Below are positions 60,302 through 64,000 of a stretch of DNA of 64,000 nucleotides, piece after piece. The stretch's first letter is position 1. Each line of letters opens with the position of its first letter. Source of the DNA: Palsa-504 sp963739615 (lineage in GTDB: Bacteria > Actinomycetota > Actinomycetes > Streptosporangiales > Streptosporangiaceae); NCBI GenBank assembly GCA_963739615.1, contig CAVUBD010000027.1, positions 1 to 64,000 of the forward strand. Reading direction: 5' to 3'. A model generated the notes under the pieces. That model was not told where the DNA came from, did not search any database, and was given only the letters and a program-made list of their open reading frames with translations. The position numbers were made by a program, and so were the translations under genes.

Positions 60302-60958
60302 ATCAGCACCGAAGCACGTATCAACGAGCGCATCCGTTCTCCCGAAGTCCGGCTGGTCGGACCCAAGGGGGAGCAGATCGGGATCGTCTCGGTCAATGAC
60401 GCACTCAAGCTGGCACAGGAAGCCGATCTCGACCTGGTCGAGGTGGCACCCACTGCGCGGCCGCCGGTCTGCAAGCTCATGGACTACGGAAAGTTCAAGT
60501 ACGAGTCCGCAGTCAAGGCCCGGGAGTCACGCAAGAACCAGACCCAAACGATCGTCAAGGAGATCAAGCTCCGCCCGAAGATCGATCCGCACGACTACGG
60601 CACCAAGAAGGGCCACGTCGAGCGGTTCCTCAAGGCGGGCGACAAGGTCAAGGTGACGATCATGTTCAGGGGGCGCGAGCAGTCGCGGCCCGAACTAGGC
60701 TTCCGTCTGCTGCAGCGTCTCGCCGGGGACGTTGAAGAGCTCGGCTTCGTGGAGTCGCAGCCCAAGCAGGACGGGCGGAACATGATCATGGTGATCGGAC
60801 CGCACCGGAAGAAGAGTGAGACAAAGGCGCACACGGCGCCGCCGCAAAGCCGGTCGGTGCCTAGCCCGCGCGCCGCGGCCGCAACCCCCACGGGAGGCGC
60901 AGAACCTGCGGAGAACGAGCCCGCCGCAGACGGCGCCGCGGTACCGGGTCCGGCCTAG
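60302..60958 (+). CDS. infC: Translation initiation factor IF-3 with non-AUG (ATC) start
   Basis: About 218 residues. The conserved N-domain begins ISTEARINERIRSPEVRLVG directly after AAGGAGGT (60291-60298), so ATC 60302 is the natural start. There is no ATG/GTG at the right place. VAPTARPPVCKLMDYGKFKY is the linker and FLKAGDKVKVTIMFRGREQS the C-domain. A low-complexity Ala/Pro/Glu tail of about 40 residues is extra. It controls start-codon fidelity. Rare start codons let IF-3 limit its own synthesis. First gene of infC-rpmI-rplT. Confidence 0.93.
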   Translation: MSTEARINERIRSPEVRLVGPKGEQIGIVSVNDALKLAQEADLDLVEVAPTARPPVCKLMDYGKFKYESAVKARESRKNQTQTIVKEIKLRPKIDPHDYGTKKGHVERFLKAGDKVKVTIMFRGREQSRPELGFRLLQRLAGDVEELGFVESQPKQDGRNMIMVIGPHRKKSETKAHTAPPQSRSVPSPRAAAATPTGGAEPAENEPAADGAAVPGPA

Positions 60959-61066
60959 CCGGTAGCACACCCGGTGGCGATTAGCCCCGGCGGCTGGCGC
61001 CGGGGACGGTTACTGCTGCGCGTTGTACGGGGCGCGGCAGGTACAGGAATGGAGACGACGGCCACC

Positions 61067-61261
61067 ATGCCGAAGATGAAACCACACAGCGGCACCGCGA
61101 AGCGGTTCCGGCTGACCGGAACCGGCAAGATCATGCGCCGCCGTGCCAACCGAGGCCATCTGTTCGAGCACAAGTCGTCCCGCGTGACGCGGCGGCTCTA
61201 CGGGGAAGTTGTGGTCGCACCCAGCGACCGCAAGGAGATCAAGAAGCTGCTGGGCAAGTAG
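61067..61261 (+). CDS. rpmI: 50S ribosomal protein L35
   Basis: 64 residues, MPKMKPHSGTAKRFRLTGTG, then KIMRRRANRGHLFEHKSSRV. Standard bL35. ATG 61067 is chosen at the conserved MPK(M/L)K start. In-frame ATG 61049 would add six residues. GGAGACGACGG lies before it. Between infC and rplT as usual. Confidence 0.96.
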   Translation: MPKMKPHSGTAKRFRLTGTGKIMRRRANRGHLFEHKSSRVTRRLYGEVVVAPSDRKEIKKLLGK

Positions 61262-61288
61262 CCCGGCCCGCGCGAGGGAGACAAAACA

Positions 61289-61669
61289 ATGGCACGCGTG
61301 AAGCGGGCGACCAACGCCCACAAGAAGCGCAAGGTTGTCCTCGAACGGGCCAGTGGCTACCGGGGACAGCGGTCACGGCTGTACCGCAAGGCCAAGGAGC
61401 AGGTCCTCCACTCGATGACCTACGCCTACCGCGACCGTAAGGACCGCAAGGGCAACTTCCGGCGGCTCTGGATTCAGCGGATCAACGCCGCGGCCCGGGC
61501 CAACGGCATGACCTACAACCGTTTCGTCCAGGGCCTGCGGGTGGCTGGTATCGAGGTCGACCGGCGGATGCTCGCCGAGCTCGCAGTCACGGACGAGTCC
61601 GCCTTCTCGGCCCTGGTCGAGGTGGCGAAGAAGGCGCTCCCCGACGCCTCAGGGTCAGCGGCTGCCTAG
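61289..61669 (+). CDS. rplT: 50S ribosomal protein L20
   Basis: 126 residues, MARVKRATNAHKKRKVVLER, then RGQRSRLYRKAKEQVLHSMT and AYRDRKDRKGNFRRLWIQRI. Standard bL20, needed early in 50S assembly. GCGAGGGAG precedes the ATG. L20 represses this operon in some bacteria. Confidence 0.97.
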   Translation: MARVKRATNAHKKRKVVLERASGYRGQRSRLYRKAKEQVLHSMTYAYRDRKDRKGNFRRLWIQRINAAARANGMTYNRFVQGLRVAGIEVDRRMLAELAVTDESAFSALVEVAKKALPDASGSAAA

Positions 61670-61670
61670 G

Positions 61671-62549
61671 TTGGTGGCCGGACGGGTGACCACGTCACCT
61701 GAGATCGGTTATGCGGGCGCCGGCTATGCCGGTGCCCATTCACCGCGGCTCAAGGCCGCGCGGCGGTTGACGAAACGAGCCTTCCGTCAGCGTGAGCGGG
61801 CCTTCCTCGCCGAGGGCCCGCAGGCGGTGGCGGAGGCCTATCGCTGCGGAGCTCACGTCACCGACCTGTTCGTGACCGTGCCCGCGCGGAGCCGGCATGG
61901 CGATCTGGTCAGCGAGATCGCGGCCGGCGGCATTGCGGTCCACGTCGTCAGCGGTGAGGTCATGGACGAGCTGGCGCAGACGGTGACCCCGCAGGGACTG
62001 CTGGCGATCTGCGGCTTCATCGACGTCCCGCTGGCCGACGTCACCAGGCCCGCCGAGGGGACCACGCCTTCGCTGGTCGCGCTCCTGGCGAACGTCCGTG
62101 ATCCGGGTAACGCGGGGACCGTGCTGCGTACCGCCGATGCCGCGGGCGCGCACGCGGTGGTCTTCGGCGACGCTTCCGTCGATCCTTACAACGGCAAGTG
62201 CGTGCGGGCGTCGGCGGGCAGCCTGTTTCATCTTCCGGTAGTAGCCGGAGCCAGGCTCGAAGACGCCGTGACGATGATGCGTGATGCCGGGTTGCGTATC
62301 GTGGCGGCGGACGGTCGCGCGGGACGATCCCTGGATGACCCCGACGTGCAGGCCCGGCTGGCCGAACCCACGGCATGGATGTTCGGCAACGAGGCGTGGG
62401 GGCTGCCGCCGGAACTCGTCGCGCTGGCCGACGAGCCGGTCGCGGTGCCCATCTACGGGCAGGCGGAAAGCCTCAATCTGGCCGCCGCGGCGGCGGTGTG
62501 CCTCTACGCGTCCGCGCGTGCGCAGCGAGTACGGCAAGCTGGTACGTAA
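61671..62549 (+). CDS. TrmH/SpoU-family RNA 2'-O-methyltransferase
   Basis: About 292 residues. Substrate-binding N-domain: LTKRAFRQRERAFLAEGPQA, then VHVVSGEVMDELAQTVTPQG. The knotted SPOUT domain has ALLANVRDPGNAGTVLRTAD (motif 1), WMFGNEAWGLPPELVALADE (motif 2) and VPIYGQAESLNLAAAAAVCL (motif 3). It methylates a ribose in rRNA or tRNA; the site is unknown. It starts at TTG 61671 or GTG 61674, directly after rplT, and belongs to the same operon. Confidence 0.92.
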   Translation: MVAGRVTTSPEIGYAGAGYAGAHSPRLKAARRLTKRAFRQRERAFLAEGPQAVAEAYRCGAHVTDLFVTVPARSRHGDLVSEIAAGGIAVHVVSGEVMDELAQTVTPQGLLAICGFIDVPLADVTRPAEGTTPSLVALLANVRDPGNAGTVLRTADAAGAHAVVFGDASVDPYNGKCVRASAGSLFHLPVVAGARLEDAVTMMRDAGLRIVAADGRAGRSLDDPDVQARLAEPTAWMFGNEAWGLPPELVALADEPVAVPIYGQAESLNLAAAAAVCLYASARAQRVRQAGT

Positions 62550-62725
62550 GTAGTCTTTGCTGGCGTAGGGTACTTACAGCTACAACATAGAGAATTCACG
62601 CCTTAGGACTGTCACAATGACAGTTTCCGCGCTAGAGTCTGATCACAATCCGTCACCCAAACCGTGACCACTTCCGGCCGCCGGACGATGGCAGTGCGGC
62701 CCCGCCGGACGGAGGCTTCGCTGCA
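62550..62725. promoter_or_regulatory. Promoter region of the histidine kinase gene
   Basis: Low-GC stretch after the TrmH-type gene. TGACAGTTTCCGCGCTAGAGT (62618-62638) could contain a promoter: TTGC-type -35 elements and a TAGAGT -10 are possible. The call is tentative. Confidence 0.3.
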
Positions 62726-63985
62726 GTGGACGAGCTCATAACGAGCCGGGCGTCCTCGGCCGCCCAATCGGCCCGGGTGCCCAGCCGCGAAAGCGCGAAT
62801 CCCCATGACTCCGGCCCCAGCCCGCTGCAGGGAGGAAGCCCGTTGCCGGAAGGACCGGTCCCGATCGGGAGCCTGGTCTTCGCCGACGAGCTGCCGGATG
62901 GGGTGGTGGTCGCCGACGAAGTCGGCCGTATCGTCGTGTTCAACCGGATCGCCGCCCGCCTGACCGGGCTGGACCCGGCGGAGGTCATCGGCAAGTTCGT
63001 CTTCGACGTGCTGCCCCTGCGCGACGCCGACGGCCGCGACTGGTGGGTGTACGCCAACCCGTACCACGGCCTGCCGACCCGGACTCGCCACCCCGAGCGC
63101 TCGCTGTACCTGTCCTGCGGCACCGAGGTCCTGGTTTCCGTCGGCTACGTCCGCGAGCCCCGCCGGGGGGGGCTGGGGGGGAAGGTTCTCCCCCAGGATC
63201 GGGGGGTTCCGGGGGGTCGCCCCCCCGGGCTAGCACTAAAACGGCTGGTGATCAGCCTGCGCGGCGCTCAGCAGCGGGAGCGGCTCGAGCGCAGCCGCGC
63301 CGAGCTCGTGTCGACGGTGGCGCACGAGCTTCGTTCCCCGCTCACCAGCGTCAAGGGTTTCACCGCCACGCTCCTGAACAAGTGGGGCAGGTTCACCGAC
63401 GACCAGAAGCGCGTCATGCTGGAAACGGTGAACGCCGACGCCGACCGCGTCACCAGGCTCATTACCGAGCTCTTGGACGTATCCCGGATCGAGTCGGGCC
63501 GGATGGAGGTCCACAGGCAACTGGTGGACCTGCCCGACAGGGTGAGCAAGATCATTGCGGGCCGTGTCGCCTCAGGCGACGCCGAGGACCGGTTCCGGCT
63601 CGAGGTCCGCAGCGGCCTGCCGGAGACCTGGCTGGACGCCGACAAGATCGACCAGATCCTCGGGAACCTGGTGGAAAACGCCGTCCGGCACGGAGCTGGT
63701 ATCGTGACGGTCGTGGTGGAACCCGCGCATCTGGACGACGCTGTGCCCCTGCCCGACGCGGTCGCCGTCTCAGTGCGTGACCAGGGCGAGGGCATCGCAC
63801 CTGACGTGGCGCCCCGCGTGTTTCGTCAGTTCTGGCGCGGCAAGCGGCGCGGCGGTACCGGTCTTGGCCTGTATATCGTCAAGGGGCTGGTCGAGGCCCA
63901 TGGCGGCACTATCGGCGTGTCCTGCGCCCCCGGCGGCGGCGCCGAGTTCCGATTTATCGTGCCCGCGGGGACTGCAGCCGCCTGA
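62726..63985 (+). CDS. PAS-domain sensor histidine kinase with an in-frame insertion
   Basis: 419 residues from GTG 62726. A PAS domain lies at about 50-145 (DELPDGVVVADEVGRIVVFN, then RIAARLTGLDPAEVIGKFVF). The HisKA phospho-acceptor is VSTVAHELRSPLTSVKGFTA. HATPase boxes are ILGNLVENAVRHGAGIVTVV (N), VRDQGEGIAPDVAP (G1) and GGTGLGLYIVKGLVEAHGG (G2). There is no membrane helix, so it is a cytoplasmic sensor. Between PAS and HisKA about 20 extra residues (RGGLGGKVLPQDRGVPGG...) are encoded by a GC-rich palindromic block. No response regulator gene is in view. Confidence 0.92.
   Translation: MDELITSRASSAAQSARVPSRESANPHDSGPSPLQGGSPLPEGPVPIGSLVFADELPDGVVVADEVGRIVVFNRIAARLTGLDPAEVIGKFVFDVLPLRDADGRDWWVYANPYHGLPTRTRHPERSLYLSCGTEVLVSVGYVREPRRGGLGGKVLPQDRGVPGGRPPGLALKRLVISLRGAQQRERLERSRAELVSTVAHELRSPLTSVKGFTATLLNKWGRFTDDQKRVMLETVNADADRVTRLITELLDVSRIESGRMEVHRQLVDLPDRVSKIIAGRVASGDAEDRFRLEVRSGLPETWLDADKIDQILGNLVENAVRHGAGIVTVVVEPAHLDDAVPLPDAVAVSVRDQGEGIAPDVAPRVFRQFWRGKRRGGTGLGLYIVKGLVEAHGGTIGVSCAPGGGAEFRFIVPAGTAAA
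63164..63231. repeat. GC-rich palindromic insertion inside the kinase gene
   Basis: About 66 bases of alternating G- and C-runs interrupt the otherwise conserved PAS-HisKA linker (GYVREPR...LKRLVISLR). An example is GGTTCCGGGGGGTCGCCCCC, with pairing arms CCGGGGGG and CCCCCCCGG. Length and frame preserve the reading. It looks like a small repetitive element or hairpin insertion. Confidence 0.65.
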
Positions 63986-64000
63986 GAGCGCCAGCCAGGG

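Noticed and set aside
1..64000. tRNA genes or attachment sites next to integrase remnants
   Set aside because: Scanning for T-loop-like GTTCGA blocks with matching stems gave only hits inside coding sequence. A covariance search would be needed to exclude them fully.

Overview
The window is high-GC DNA (roughly 70%, with lower-GC islands) from an actinobacterium. A filamentous, sporulating lineage such as Streptosporangiales or a relative is the best inference. It carries a GerW-type sporulation protein, XRE/DUF397 pairs, several Methyltransf_19 genes, class F sortase, DUF5302, RskA-type anti-sigma factor and a Trypco/STAND locus. The housekeeping order parA-scpA-scpB-rluB-aroH-tyrA-cmk-der and infC-rpmI-rplT-TrmH is also typical of the group. 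No tRNA, rRNA or CRISPR array was found by eye.

Layout. 1-4.6 kb: a light- or stress-response locus. A MerR/B12-binding (LitR/CarH-like) regulator diverges from an ECF sigma factor and its RskA-like anti-sigma factor, with a sortase and a DUF4397 surface protein beside it. Duplicated scraps of the regulator and sigma genes flank the sortase pair. 4.6-13.7 kb: accessory debris, with a group II intron end, broken Methyltransf_19 and XRE genes, poly-C tracts, a truncated substrate-binding protein, and an ISAzo13-type element lying against a cut IS110 gene. An intact alpha/beta hydrolase closes this part. 14-17.4 kb: a two-gene Trypco2 plus trypsin-STAND-repeat operon, a probable biological-conflict (defence) system and the most interesting locus here. 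18-25 kb: another Methyltransf_19 gene, an IS and a short element sharing its termini, and a pentapeptide-repeat pseudogene.

25.8-38.7 kb: envelope and stress functions (Na+/H+ antiporter, YihY, M48 protease, PPK2, GerW, RDD protein, Hsp20). They are mixed with fragments of SulP, carbamate kinase, P-type ATPase, VWA, ABC1 kinase, LuxR/MalT, ClC and K+ channel genes. This reads as a decayed stress or dormancy island. 39-40.2 kb: a broken large serine recombinase.

40.5-47.6 kb: the core chromosome-segregation, RNA-modification, aromatic amino-acid and nucleotide cluster, with an IS200/IS605-type scar before cmk and a frameshift in der. 47.6-59.8 kb: small regulators, two mirrored XRE/DUF397 pairs, a secreted trypsin-like protease, oxidoreductases, TauE/SafE, and a MarR regulator with clear palindromic operators beside a lone ABC ATPase. 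59.8-64 kb: the infC operon with a probable attenuator and an ATC start codon, then a PAS histidine kinase carrying an in-frame GC-rich insertion.

Many single-base frameshifts occur, one of them in der, which is normally essential. Part of the breakage is therefore probably draft-assembly error rather than real decay, and both readings are kept open below.
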